Shown here: positions 13,384 to 20,342 of the stretch, piece by piece
How the letters are laid out: each line of letters opens with the position of its first letter
Numbering within the stretch: the stretch's first letter is position 1
NCBI GenBank assembly: GCA_031409955.1
Contig: JANNYF010000291.1
Span: 1 to 20,342 of the forward strand
Origin: JAFDVL01 sp031409955
GTDB lineage: Bacteria; Acidobacteriota; Blastocatellia; RBC074
Reading direction: 5' to 3'
Length of the DNA: 20,342 nucleotides
Position numbers and translations under genes: made by a program
The notes under the pieces: generated by a model
The model's input: the letters and a program-made list of their open reading frames with translations, nothing else
Told to the model about the DNA's origin: nothing
Database searches by the model: none

Positions 13384-13953
13384 ATGTCCTCGACGATGCA
13401 AGATGTAACGCAATTACTTGTCGCGTGGAACCAAGGCAATCAAGATGCGCTCGAAAACCTGCTGCCGGTTGTTTACGATGAACTGCGAAAATTAGCGCGC
13501 AGTTATTTGCGCCGTGAACGCGTCAACCACACTTTGCAGTCCACCGCGCTAGTCCACGAAGCCTACCTACGTCTCATTGATCAGAAGCAGGTCAACTGGC
13601 AAAATCGGGCACATTTCTTTGGCATCGCTGCGCAGATGATGCGACGCATTCTGGTCAATCACGCCGTTGCCAAACAAACCGAGAAGCGCGGCGGCGAGAT
13701 ACAAAAACTTTCGTTAGATGATGCCGTCAGCTTTGCCCAGGAACGCGAAGTGGATTTGATTGCTTTGGATGATGCGCTGAAGGCATTGGAAACACTCGAT
13801 CCACAACAAAGCCGCATCGTCGAACTCCGCTTTTTTGGCGGGCTTTCGATTGAGGAAACTGCCGAGGTACTCACTATCTCACCGGCTACGGTCAAACGCG
13901 AATGGGCCACGGCCAAGCTGTGGTTGCATCGCCAGATCAGCCGTGAAGTCTGA
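13384..13953 (+). CDS. ECF-family RNA polymerase sigma factor (TIGR02999 type)
   Basis: This 189-aa sigma factor directs RNA polymerase to a specific set of promoters. Region 2 spans about 10-95 (VYDELRKLARSYLRRER, then LQSTALVHEAYLRLID, and FFGIAAQMMRRILVNHA), and region 4 spans about 130-187 with LDPQQSRIVELRFFGGLSIEETAEVL and a helix-turn-helix ending in KREWATAKLWLHRQI. These features are those of the group common in Acidobacteriota and Planctomycetota that sits beside Ser/Thr kinases instead of an anti-sigma factor. The kinase gene begins 39 bases downstream, so kinase control of the sigma factor is likely by analogy. The ATG at 13384 has AGGAG at 13372-13376; the frame is open to 13336 but the extension is not supported. 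Confidence 0.93.
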   Translation: MSSTMQDVTQLLVAWNQGNQDALENLLPVVYDELRKLARSYLRRERVNHTLQSTALVHEAYLRLIDQKQVNWQNRAHFFGIAAQMMRRILVNHAVAKQTEKRGGEIQKLSLDDAVSFAQEREVDLIALDDALKALETLDPQQSRIVELRFFGGLSIEETAEVLTISPATVKREWATAKLWLHRQISREV

Positions 13954-13992
13954 CCGAAAAATCCATTTCAGCGAACCCCAGGAAAATTAACT

Positions 13993-16896
13993 ATGACCCC
14001 TGAACGGTGGCAACTCGTGAAGTCTGTTCTGGCCGATGCGCTGGCAATTGAGCTTGGCAGCCGAGCAGTTTTTTTAGCAAATGCCTGTGTGGGAGATGCA
14101 GAACTGAAAGCCGAAGTTGAATCCCTGCTGGCGGAGCAGGAACACGCTCACAGCTTTATCGAACAGCCCGCTTTCAATCAGGAACATTCGTTTTTGGGTG
14201 ATGAAACCTTGCCGCTCATCGCCTCGAATAATGCCTCAACCGCAGCGGCGCATCATCAGCAGATTGGGCCGTACAAAATCCTGCGTGAGTTAGCCCACGG
14301 CGGTATGGGCGCGGTGTATTTAGCGGAGCGCGATGACGCAGAGTATCGTCAGCAAGTCGCCATCAAACTCATCAAAAGCGGCATGGATTCGGCTTTCGTG
14401 CTGCAACGTTTTCGCGCGGAACGACAAATTCTGGCGACCCTCAATCATCCCAATATCGCCCGCTTGCTCGATGGTGGCACGACCGCCGATGGCGCGCCAT
14501 ATCTGGTGATGGAATACGTCGAAGGGCAGCCACTGGATCAATACTGCGACAATCAGAATCTCTCTACACTCGCGCGCCTGAAGTTGTTTCGGCAAGTCTG
14601 TGCGGCGGTGCAGTATGCACACCAACGACTCATCATTCACCGCGATCTGAAGCCCGGCAATATGTTGGTCACAGCGGACGGAGTCGTGAAGTTATTGGAC
14701 TTTGGCATTGCCAAACTATTGACGGGTGAATCAAGCGGACAAACGATGGATGCGACCGCGACCGGAGTGCGGTTGATGACGCCTGCTTATGCCAGCCCTG
14801 AACAAATCAAGGAAGAGCCGATTACTACGGCCTCGGATGTCTACTCGCTGGGAGTTGTGCTGTACGAATTGTTGACTGGGCATCGTCCCTATCATCTCAA
14901 AAGTATGCAGCCCCAGGAATTATTGCGCGCTGTGTGTGAGACAGAACCCGAACGTCCCAGCGCAGCAATTACGCGGATCGAAGCAGGGCGCAGTACCGAT
15001 AGCCAGACGCCGATCACCTTAACACCGGAATTCGTGAGCAAGACGCGCGATGGTCAGCCGGACAAGCTGCGGCGGCGCTTGCAAGGCGACATAGACAACA
15101 TCGTGTTGATGGCGATGCGCAAAGAACCAGAGCGGCGCTATGCTTCCGTGGAGCAGTTTAGTGAAGACCTCCGCCGACATTTGGAAGGCCTTCCAGTAAT
15201 CGCACGTAAAGATACGTTGGCGTATCGCAGTGGAAAGTTTATGCAACGGAATACGCTCGCTTTGAGTGCAGCGGCTCTCATCCTTGTGACATTGATGACA
15301 GGCATCGTGATGACAACACGGGCGCGGGCACGGGCAGAACGGCGCTTCAATGATGTGCGGAAGCTGGCAAAGGCCGTAGTTTTTGATTACAGCGACGCCA
15401 TTGACAAACTTCCCGGCTCAACTCCCGTACGGCAGCGCATTGTGAGCGACGCTTTGGAATACCTTGATAGCCTCTCACGCGAAGCAGGCAATGACCGCGC
15501 GCTCAAACTCGAACTTGCAGAAGCGTACCAACGCATTGGCAACATTCAGGGCAACGGCTATTACTCGAATCTCGGCGACACGGAAGGCGCTTTGACGAGC
15601 TACCGCAAGGCGCTTGCGCTCCAGGAATCCCTCGCGGCTGACGAGCCAAAGAACCTGGATGTAAGGCGGCATTTGGCCCGGACTTACACGCTGATGGGCG
15701 ATGTGCTGTGGGATATGGGAAAGCTGAATGAGACGTTGGAGAGTTACAATCGCGCGTTGCTATTCCGTGAGGCTGCCGTTGCTGAGAACCCCGTCAATGT
15801 TGAGGACAAACGCGAATTGGCTAAGCTTCTGCTCAGCCTCGGCGACCTCAACGGCAGTGATGGACTCCCAAACCTGGGCCATACAGACACTGCGGCGGCG
15901 TATTACAAAAAGTCGTTCGTAATGAGCGAGGCGCTGGCAGCAGCCCAGCCGCAGAACACCGATTTACAGAGTGATGTATTCGAGGGCTTGCTTCGAATCG
16001 GAGACATTCAGCGCATTACTGGCAAGCCTGAGGAAGCAGCGCGGACGTATCACCAAGCCCTTGTGATGATCGAAGCGCTTTTCGCTGCTGACCCGCATAA
16101 TCTCTATCAACGCACCAAAGTCGGAGCTACTGCGCAACGACTGGGAATGCTGCTGAACGATAATGAGCGGGCAGCGGAAGGATTAGCAGCAATCAAGCGG
16201 GCACTCGCTGTGATGGAACCCCTAATCGCTTCCGAATCAGCCAATGCGTCTTTTAAGCGAAATCTCTCGGTGGCACACAATCACGTGGTTATCAGCCTGC
16301 TCAAGTTGAACCGCCCTGCGGAAGCCTTAGCACACGCGCGCCAATCAATGACCATCATTGAAACGCTTGCCGCCGCTGATGGCAGCAACAATGCCTTTCG
16401 CTCTGATACCGCTATCACACATCGCCGGATGGGTGATGCCTTCGCGCAGTTGAATAACGTGCCCGCCGCACTTCGGGAGCACCGACAGGCGCTCGGTTTG
16501 CAAGAGGAGATGAGTGCCGAATCACCGGATGCCTTTCTGCGCGAAAACGTAGGGATCAGTCAATGGCGCGTCGCTGGCCTGCTCGCGCGCACTGGCGATG
16601 CGAGTGGAGCGCTGAATTACTATCAAAAGTCGTTGGCGAATTACGATGCGTTGTTCGGCTCCGGCGCTCAACTCACCATTACGAGCCTCGATTATGCGGC
16701 TACTCTCGCAAAGGCCGCCGCCGTCTATGCGAAGCTCAACCGCTGGCAGGAAGCGCGCGCGGCGTATCAGCGCAGCCTGGATGTATACGTGGAATTGCGT
16801 GGGAAGGGTGTGCTGCCAGCAAGGGAGGCGGGCAAGTCCGATGAGCTTGCCCGCGAAATCGTGAAGTGTGAAGTGAGGCTGGCGAAACTGCGATAG
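13993..16896 (+). CDS. Hanks-type Ser/Thr protein kinase with membrane anchor and TPR tail
   Basis: This 967-aa kinase appears catalytically complete. The glycine loop is AHGGMGAVYLAE (101-112), the ATP-binding Lys is K125 (VAIK), and the helix-C Glu is E143. The catalytic loop is HRDLKPGN (216-223), followed by DFG at 236-238, the activation segment to TPAYASPEQ, and SDVYSLGVVLYELLTG. Residues 1-90 form a helical N-terminal segment (DAELKAEVESLLAEQE) seen in this kinase group. One membrane helix lies at about 421-441 (TLALSAAALILVTLMTGIVM). The remainder is a long series of TPR-like repeats (about 480-960), for example YRKALALQESLAADEPKNLD, YNRALLFREAAVAENPVNVE and YHQALVMIEALFAADPHNLY. It probably senses or scaffolds partners with the repeats and acts on or with the sigma factor upstream. 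AGGA lies 9 bases before the ATG. Confidence 0.94.
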   Translation: MTPERWQLVKSVLADALAIELGSRAVFLANACVGDAELKAEVESLLAEQEHAHSFIEQPAFNQEHSFLGDETLPLIASNNASTAAAHHQQIGPYKILRELAHGGMGAVYLAERDDAEYRQQVAIKLIKSGMDSAFVLQRFRAERQILATLNHPNIARLLDGGTTADGAPYLVMEYVEGQPLDQYCDNQNLSTLARLKLFRQVCAAVQYAHQRLIIHRDLKPGNMLVTADGVVKLLDFGIAKLLTGESSGQTMDATATGVRLMTPAYASPEQIKEEPITTASDVYSLGVVLYELLTGHRPYHLKSMQPQELLRAVCETEPERPSAAITRIEAGRSTDSQTPITLTPEFVSKTRDGQPDKLRRRLQGDIDNIVLMAMRKEPERRYASVEQFSEDLRRHLEGLPVIARKDTLAYRSGKFMQRNTLALSAAALILVTLMTGIVMTTRARARAERRFNDVRKLAKAVVFDYSDAIDKLPGSTPVRQRIVSDALEYLDSLSREAGNDRALKLELAEAYQRIGNIQGNGYYSNLGDTEGALTSYRKALALQESLAADEPKNLDVRRHLARTYTLMGDVLWDMGKLNETLESYNRALLFREAAVAENPVNVEDKRELAKLLLSLGDLNGSDGLPNLGHTDTAAAYYKKSFVMSEALAAAQPQNTDLQSDVFEGLLRIGDIQRITGKPEEAARTYHQALVMIEALFAADPHNLYQRTKVGATAQRLGMLLNDNERAAEGLAAIKRALAVMEPLIASESANASFKRNLSVAHNHVVISLLKLNRPAEALAHARQSMTIIETLAAADGSNNAFRSDTAITHRRMGDAFAQLNNVPAALREHRQALGLQEEMSAESPDAFLRENVGISQWRVAGLLARTGDASGALNYYQKSLANYDALFGSGAQLTITSLDYAATLAKAAAVYAKLNRWQEARAAYQRSLDVYVELRGKGVLPAREAGKSDELAREIVKCEVRLAKLR

Positions 16897-16925
16897 CGGG
16901 TCAATCAAAATTGGAAATCACAGCC

Positions 16926-17717
16926 CTATTTATTTGGTATTTCTGTTTGCTCAATAATCTTCGGCACACTATCCACGCCGCACATCCAATCGCCAAATTT
17001 GTCTTTGAAACAAGCATAATCACTTTCCATTACAGTGCGCTGAACAGCATTCGAGTATTTGACGCATTTGATAAATTTAGCTTTTACTGCATACACGGTC
17101 GCATTTTGCGGGGCGGCATCATTCAGCAAACCGGCATTCGTTAAGCGATTGACAAAGGAGGTACCCAACCGAAAAGTTTGGTAAGTAATGCCGACTTTGC
17201 GCCCGCTTTCCTGTCCTTTGTAGCGCTCGAAAATAACTCGTTTGAAAAGTCCTTCTGAGGCTTTGGTAGAACTTGAAACAGTGCCAGCCGGTTCATTAAA
17301 TGGGCAACTTCCTGCGTCTGTTTGATCATCGGCTTTTGCGTTTACCTCTTCTGGCACAGCTTCATCTTTAGTTTGTTTTTTGTCCATCACCGTTTTTGCT
17401 ATCTGAACTGTACGAATGGAACTTTTCCCATAAACGATGTAAGTGCTCTCGGACCATTGCCTAAAAGCTTCACATTTAACTCGCATTGAGTTTTGCGGAT
17501 GGTTTTCAGTAACTATGCAGGTTTGAAAATCCGAAGCGTTGCCAGAGATACTGAACTGTGCTTTATCTCCAATTTTGAATTGACCACGCCATTCATCACC
17601 GCGTTCCCATGTTTCTTGGGCAATGGTAGAAGAACTGACGGCAAACATAAACACGACGGTTGCGATTGCGGCAGCCATCAGTTTTGTTTGCCAATTTGAT
17701 TTAGTTTGTTTTTTCAT
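16926..17717 (-). CDS. exported cysteine-containing protein of unknown function
   Basis: This 263-aa protein has a signal peptide (cleavage likely after TIA at residue 33). The mature part has six cysteines (67, 82, 138, 218, 236, 246), suggesting disulfides in the periplasm. The first domain (about 48-105) begins FKIGDKAQFSISG and ends WSESTYIVYGKSSIRTV. Its arrangement recalls the Tudor-like domain of the neighbour encoded at 17789-18619 (GD, then a strand-rich piece ending in a basic segment), but the similarity is weak. A Lys/Glu/Asp-rich linker (110-135) leads to a second domain. The ATG at 17717 has AGGAAG upstream; the frame is open to 17798 but the signal peptide begins here. It follows the neighbour by 71 bases and is probably cotranscribed. 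Confidence 0.72.
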   Translation of the reverse strand: MKKQTKSNWQTKLMAAAIATVVFMFAVSSSTIAQETWERGDEWRGQFKIGDKAQFSISGNASDFQTCIVTENHPQNSMRVKCEAFRQWSESTYIVYGKSSIRTVQIAKTVMDKKQTKDEAVPEEVNAKADDQTDAGSCPFNEPAGTVSSSTKASEGLFKRVIFERYKGQESGRKVGITYQTFRLGTSFVNRLTNAGLLNDAAPQNATVYAVKAKFIKCVKYSNAVQRTVMESDYACFKDKFGDWMCGVDSVPKIIEQTEIPNK

Positions 17718-17788
17718 TTCAATACTTCCTAGTTCGTCGCTGTTATTCGTCGTCTCAGCAACTGATTTGTTCAGCATACACAAAGGCA

Positions 17789-18619
17789 TTATTTGCACTC
17801 TGTTTCACCAATGTAGTGCAGTTTTAGAATCACTTTTCCGTCGTTTAATTCCAAAACGTCGCCCTTCCAGGCCATCTTGAAAGTTGTCACCTGTCCGCCG
17901 TTACCATCTTTCGAGATCAGGTTGCTGCCCTGAACCCGGAACGTACCCATCAGCGTTACAGCGCCGTTGAGTAGTTGCGGACTGATGACTTCCCACCTCG
18001 CGCTTTTGCAGAAAAGAAAGACGTAACCTGTGACGCCCTTTCCATAGTCAATTTTCCATGCTGTGCCGGGTATGGCGGGAAAACCGCCAGCCATTTTCGG
18101 CGTTAGATTCTTGGTATTGTTTTGAGTATTGGCTGGCGAAGTTGCGCCAATGGGACGTAGCTTGTCTATCGTGACAGAATCAATTACGCCATCCAGTTCG
18201 TAGCGAATTTTGTATTGGCCATTTTTAAGCTCAAGAATTTGAGCCTTATACCACCTACCACTTCGCCACTCTGCTTCAATTTGGTCACCCGGTTTGAAGC
18301 CGCCATCTTGGGCGGCGGCTGGTACACCCTTTACTTCTGCCGTAGCAGCGGATGGACGTTTCCCGTTCTGCTGCTCAACGGCGGCGAGGTACGTTTTGAC
18401 TGACTCGACGACGGTTGGGAAAAATTGTGCGCAGCCTTGACTGAGAAAGACCTTACCAAACACCGCTGCCATATCAGGCCGCGATTCGGCGTAATGGCGC
18501 ATCTGCTCGTAGTTCGTACGGCAAGTTTCGTCAGACTGCGCTTGCAGCCGCGACGCGTGGCCCGTGAAAGCGAGGGCGAGCAGCATAAAAGTGATAGATT
18601 TCAGGTTCGTGCGTTTCAT
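17789..18619 (-). CDS. exported protein with a Tudor/agenet-like domain
   Basis: This 276-aa protein has a signal peptide (cleavage likely after LQA at residue 27). A helical Cys-containing region follows (ETCRTNYEQMRHYAES, GCAQFFPTVVESVKTYLAAV). Residues 108-157 (FKPGDQIEAEW, GRWYKAQILEL, YKIRYELDG, VTIDKLRPIG) have the order of short strands and aromatic residues of Tudor/agenet-type barrels. In exported bacterial proteins this would be a small binding module rather than a histone reader. The C-terminal part (about 178-276) is strand-rich, with LMGTFRVQGSNLISKDGNGG and a final Cys. The ATG has AAGGAGA upstream. It is divergent from the SDR gene, with a conserved element in the gap. The fold assignment is by eye. 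Confidence 0.75.
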   Translation of the reverse strand: MKRTNLKSITFMLLALAFTGHASRLQAQSDETCRTNYEQMRHYAESRPDMAAVFGKVFLSQGCAQFFPTVVESVKTYLAAVEQQNGKRPSAATAEVKGVPAAAQDGGFKPGDQIEAEWRSGRWYKAQILELKNGQYKIRYELDGVIDSVTIDKLRPIGATSPANTQNNTKNLTPKMAGGFPAIPGTAWKIDYGKGVTGYVFLFCKSARWEVISPQLLNGAVTLMGTFRVQGSNLISKDGNGGQVTTFKMAWKGDVLELNDGKVILKLHYIGETECK

Positions 18620-18676
18620 AAGATTCTCCTTTTTCAGCGCAATGAGTGTTTATCTCAGGGCCGCCTGATGGCTGCC

Positions 18677-18715
18677 CTCACTTACTCACGCCAGAATCGT
18701 AAGCCAATTGGCTCA
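18677..18715. promoter_or_regulatory. conserved intergenic element, copy 2
   Basis: This is the second copy of the 39-base element at 13274-13312 (33 of 39 positions identical, no gap). It sits 58 bases upstream of the minus-strand gene at 17789-18619, and 214 bases from the SDR start on the plus strand. That asymmetry favours control of the minus-strand gene. It occupies part of the 310-base gap 18620-18929, which otherwise holds the SDR promoter described separately. Confidence 0.6.
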
Positions 18716-18844
18716 CCAATGACTCAATTATTTTTGGAGGGGAATTAGATCGGTAGGCGCTTGACGCAAGAACTACTTCATTTGCTCCGTTATCGAGGTG
18801 TTAATCCGTTGCATCCTTTACAATCCAGTGCGACGCGCCGATTC

Positions 18845-18873
18845 TTGCTGAGAGTCAAAAACGGATTTACAAT
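18845..18873 (+). promoter_or_regulatory. candidate sigma-70 promoter for the SDR gene
   Basis: TTGCTG (18845-18850) and TACAAT (18868-18873) are separated by exactly 17 bases, 57 bases before the SDR start codon. A second TACAAT at 18819-18824 has no good partner upstream. Confidence 0.5.
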
Positions 18874-18929
18874 CTGCGCGCTCATTTAGCAGACACAAAT
18901 TGGCTGAGTAAATTGCAGGAGAACTGGGC

Positions 18930-19709
18930 ATGCCCGAACTGAAACAATTATTTGATCTCACTGGCAAAGTCGCATTGGTGACGGGTGGCTCGCGTGGGCT
19001 GGGTTTGGAAATGGCGGAAGGCTTAGCCGAAGCCGGAGCCTCGTTAATGCTGTTGGCGCGCCGTGAGCAATGGTTAGCGCCTGCGGTCGAAGGACTCAAG
19101 CAACGCGGCTTTCGCGCGGAAGGTGCGGTCTGCGATGTTGCCAACCCTGATGTCGCTCCGGCAGCGATTGCGCGCACAGTGGCGGCGTATGGGCGGATTG
19201 ATATTTTGGTCAACAACGCAGGCGTGACGTGGGGCGCGCCTGCCGAAGAGTTTCCGCTCGACAAATGGAATATGGTGTTGGAGATTGATTTAACCGCCGC
19301 GTTTTTGTTTTGTCAGGCCGCAGGCAAAGAAATGATGAAGCAGCGGTACGGTCGCATCATCAACATTGCATCGGTGATGGGAATAATCGGCACGCTGCCA
19401 GAGTTGGATCATCATCTTTCGGCGTATGCCGCAGCGAAAGGCGGATTGATCGCGTTGACGCGCGAGCTGGCCGCAAAATGGGCGCAACACAACATTCGCG
19501 TGAATGCGATTGCGCCAGGCTTTTTCCCGTCGCGGATGACGGAGAAATCAATGGAAGCACACGGCAATGAATTAGCCGCAACGACACCGATGAAGCGCGT
19601 CGGACAAGCAGGTGAACTTAAAGGCGTCGCGGTGTTTTTAGCCGCAGACGCCTCGAATTACATTACTGGTCAAACGATAGTCGTGGATGGCGGAATGACC
19701 ATTGTATAA
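18930..19709 (+). CDS. short-chain dehydrogenase/reductase (classical SDR)
   Basis: This 259-aa NAD(P)-dependent oxidoreductase has the Rossmann cofactor motif TGGSRGLG (18-25), the NNAG motif at 95-98, and a complete catalytic set with Ser148, Tyr166 and Lys170 (YAAAK). IRVNAIAPGFFPSRMTE and the closing YITGQTIVVDGGMT are also typical. Arg22 after the first glycines and Arg44-Arg45 at the end of the second strand suggest NADPH preference. The overall sequence resembles the gluconate 5-dehydrogenase / 3-oxoacyl reductase-like branch, but the substrate cannot be named from sequence. The ATG has AGGAGA at 18917-18922. It appears to be transcribed alone. Confidence 0.95.
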   Translation: MPELKQLFDLTGKVALVTGGSRGLGLEMAEGLAEAGASLMLLARREQWLAPAVEGLKQRGFRAEGAVCDVANPDVAPAAIARTVAAYGRIDILVNNAGVTWGAPAEEFPLDKWNMVLEIDLTAAFLFCQAAGKEMMKQRYGRIINIASVMGIIGTLPELDHHLSAYAAAKGGLIALTRELAAKWAQHNIRVNAIAPGFFPSRMTEKSMEAHGNELAATTPMKRVGQAGELKGVAVFLAADASNYITGQTIVVDGGMTIV

Positions 19710-19769
19710 AACCTATCGCCCTTAGTTGTGAGGTAGGTTGGTAACGAGTAATCACCAAGAAAGGATACT

Positions 19770-20150
19770 ATGAAAGTAAGTCGAGTCGGATTCATCACCT
19801 TATTGTTGAGCGCGAGCTTTCTTATCACAAACGATAGTCCGCGCGTAAGTTCTTCAGTAAAAGCTAACTCTGAAGTAAATAGCAAAACCGGGCTTCCCTC
19901 CTTTCTGGAAAAAGGCAAGACTTACTATTTCTATTTTGCCTTTAGTACAGGTGACGGTACCCCATCGCTAATGCAGCCCAGTTCGATTACTGGAAGAGTA
20001 GAGAAACTTGATGTTGATGCTGGCTGGGTCTATATCAACCAGTATGTAGCCGAGCGCAAGGGCAAAGTATATCAATATAAATTCCAGGGATATACATGGA
20101 TCAATATGAGCCAAGTATATCTATGCTCCGAGATGATACCTAGTCCGTGA
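19770..20150 (+). CDS. small exported protein of unknown function
   Basis: This 126-aa protein has a hydrophobic N-terminal segment (VGFITLLLSASFLI, residues 6-19) that is probably a signal peptide or anchor. There is no lipobox cysteine. The rest is rich in Tyr, Phe and Val and looks strand-forming, with GKTYYFYFAFSTGDGTP, SSITGRVEKLDVDAGWVYIN and YQYKFQGYTWINMSQVYLC. The mature part may be a single small beta barrel. AAAGGA precedes the ATG at good spacing. It begins 60 bases after the SDR gene; a weak hairpin (AACCTA at 19710-19715 with TAGGTT at 19734-19739) lies between them. I recognise no family. Confidence 0.62.
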   Translation: MKVSRVGFITLLLSASFLITNDSPRVSSSVKANSEVNSKTGLPSFLEKGKTYYFYFAFSTGDGTPSLMQPSSITGRVEKLDVDAGWVYINQYVAERKGKVYQYKFQGYTWINMSQVYLCSEMIPSP

Positions 20151-20282
20151 GGTGATGAACCTAAAGAAGAAACACTGTTATTGAAAATGCCTGCCCACAG
20201 GTAACTGAAATCACAAAAAGGTAAGCCACCAGTTCTACTGGTGCGACCCGAAGGGCTTTGAGCGTTGCGCGAGTCCAGTAAG

Positions 20283-20321
20283 CTCTCCTCTGGTGGCTTG
20301 ATGAGCCAAACCAAAGGAGAG
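20283..20321 (+). promoter_or_regulatory. ribosome-binding-site-sequestering hairpin before the putative transposase
   Basis: CTCTCCT (20283-20289) is complementary to AGGAGAG (20315-20321), the ribosome binding site. The stem continues with TGGT/ACCA and GGCT/AGCC, interrupted by one mismatch and a two-base bulge, to a TGATG loop (20299-20303). The fold uses the same bases 20290-20299 that form the right arm of the element-end hairpin, so the two folds exclude one another. Confidence 0.6.
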
Positions 20322-20326
20322 TTTTC

Positions 20327-20342
20327 ATGGAAAGTAATTACC
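20327..20342 (+). CDS. putative transposase TnpA (Y1 type), N-terminal fragment
   Basis: The ATG at 20327 follows AAGGAGAG at 6 bases spacing. The visible residues are MESNY, and the frame runs off the window edge. IS200-type TnpA proteins often begin with a short M-x-S-N-Y-R segment before the H-x-V and HLVFVTKYRR-like motifs, none of which can be seen here. The assignment therefore depends mainly on the structured leader just upstream. Confidence 0.35.

Larger units (their letters stand above)
20223..20342 (+). mobile_element. probable left end of an IS200/IS605-type element, cut by the window edge
   Basis: AAGCCACCAG (20223-20232) is a perfect inverted match to 20290-20299, closing a structured region of 77 bases, and is followed by a start codon at 20327 with a strong ribosome binding site. 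A subterminal hairpin just before a small transposase gene is the layout of IS200/IS605-family left ends, whose single-strand hairpin is the transposase substrate. Only five codons of the gene are in the window, so the identification rests on layout and the MESNY start. A REP-associated transposase is an alternative. Confidence 0.4.

Noticed and set aside
12868..13413. 181-codon minus-strand frame spanning the divergent promoter region
   Set aside because: It crosses the conserved intergenic element and the sigma factor start, and is Arg/Pro-rich without motifs.
16897..16925. Terminator between the kinase and the convergent exported protein gene
   Set aside because: The 29-base gap has no stem with a T-run.

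Overview
The window looks like a chromosomal piece of a Gram-negative soil- or water-type bacterium, most likely an Acidobacteriota member close to Blastocatellia. This is inferred from gene content. There are two adjacent secreted VWA proteins of the acidobacterial VWFA-related type, an ECF sigma factor of the TIGR02999 type paired with a Hanks kinase carrying a TPR tail, a type IV pilin-like protein, and many small signal-peptide proteins of unknown function. I see no rRNA, tRNA or CRISPR array.

Layout. Bases 1-284 hold a 17-bp inverted repeat and a candidate promoter. A pilin-like gene with a clear terminator follows (285-867). Next comes a surface/envelope block: a multi-spanning GT-C-type glycosyltransferase, two VWA proteins in tandem, and on the other strand a second glycosyltransferase that is a distant paralogue of the first (937-6218). 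A stand-alone GGQ-domain release-factor-like gene follows (6311-6658). On the minus strand, 6667-8983 is a visibly A+T-richer accessory operon. Then come housekeeping and metabolic genes on the minus strand: sucD, folC and a PaaG-like crotonase (9027-12400). A secreted protein of unknown function is divergent from a sigma factor/kinase operon (13384-16896). Two secreted proteins (one Tudor-like) are divergent from an SDR oxidoreductase (16926-19709). A small exported protein follows, and the window ends in what looks like the left end of an IS200/IS605-type element.

The most interesting part is 6667-8983. It encodes two short peptides (62 and 74 aa) that differ through their N-terminal parts but share a C-terminal block, [S/A]-T-K-x-T-x-V-x-x-E-T-T-D-D-[D/E]. 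They are followed by an MvdC/MvdD-family ATP-grasp enzyme, the family that makes ester or amide links between Thr/Ser/Lys and Asp/Glu side chains in graspetides. Eight of the nine identical residues use different codons in the two peptides, which indicates selection on the peptide. I read this as a probable graspetide locus with an unfamiliar core motif. The ATP-grasp enzyme is split in two by a one-base frame change at a G4 run, and a three-helix membrane protein and a small acidic protein follow it. Whether the split enzyme works cannot be decided from sequence alone.

Other notable points: an 85 percent identical 39-bp element sits between the divergent genes at both 13.3 kb and 18.7 kb; the IS leader can hide its own ribosome binding site in a structure that competes with the element-end hairpin; and several long inverted repeats lie between genes.
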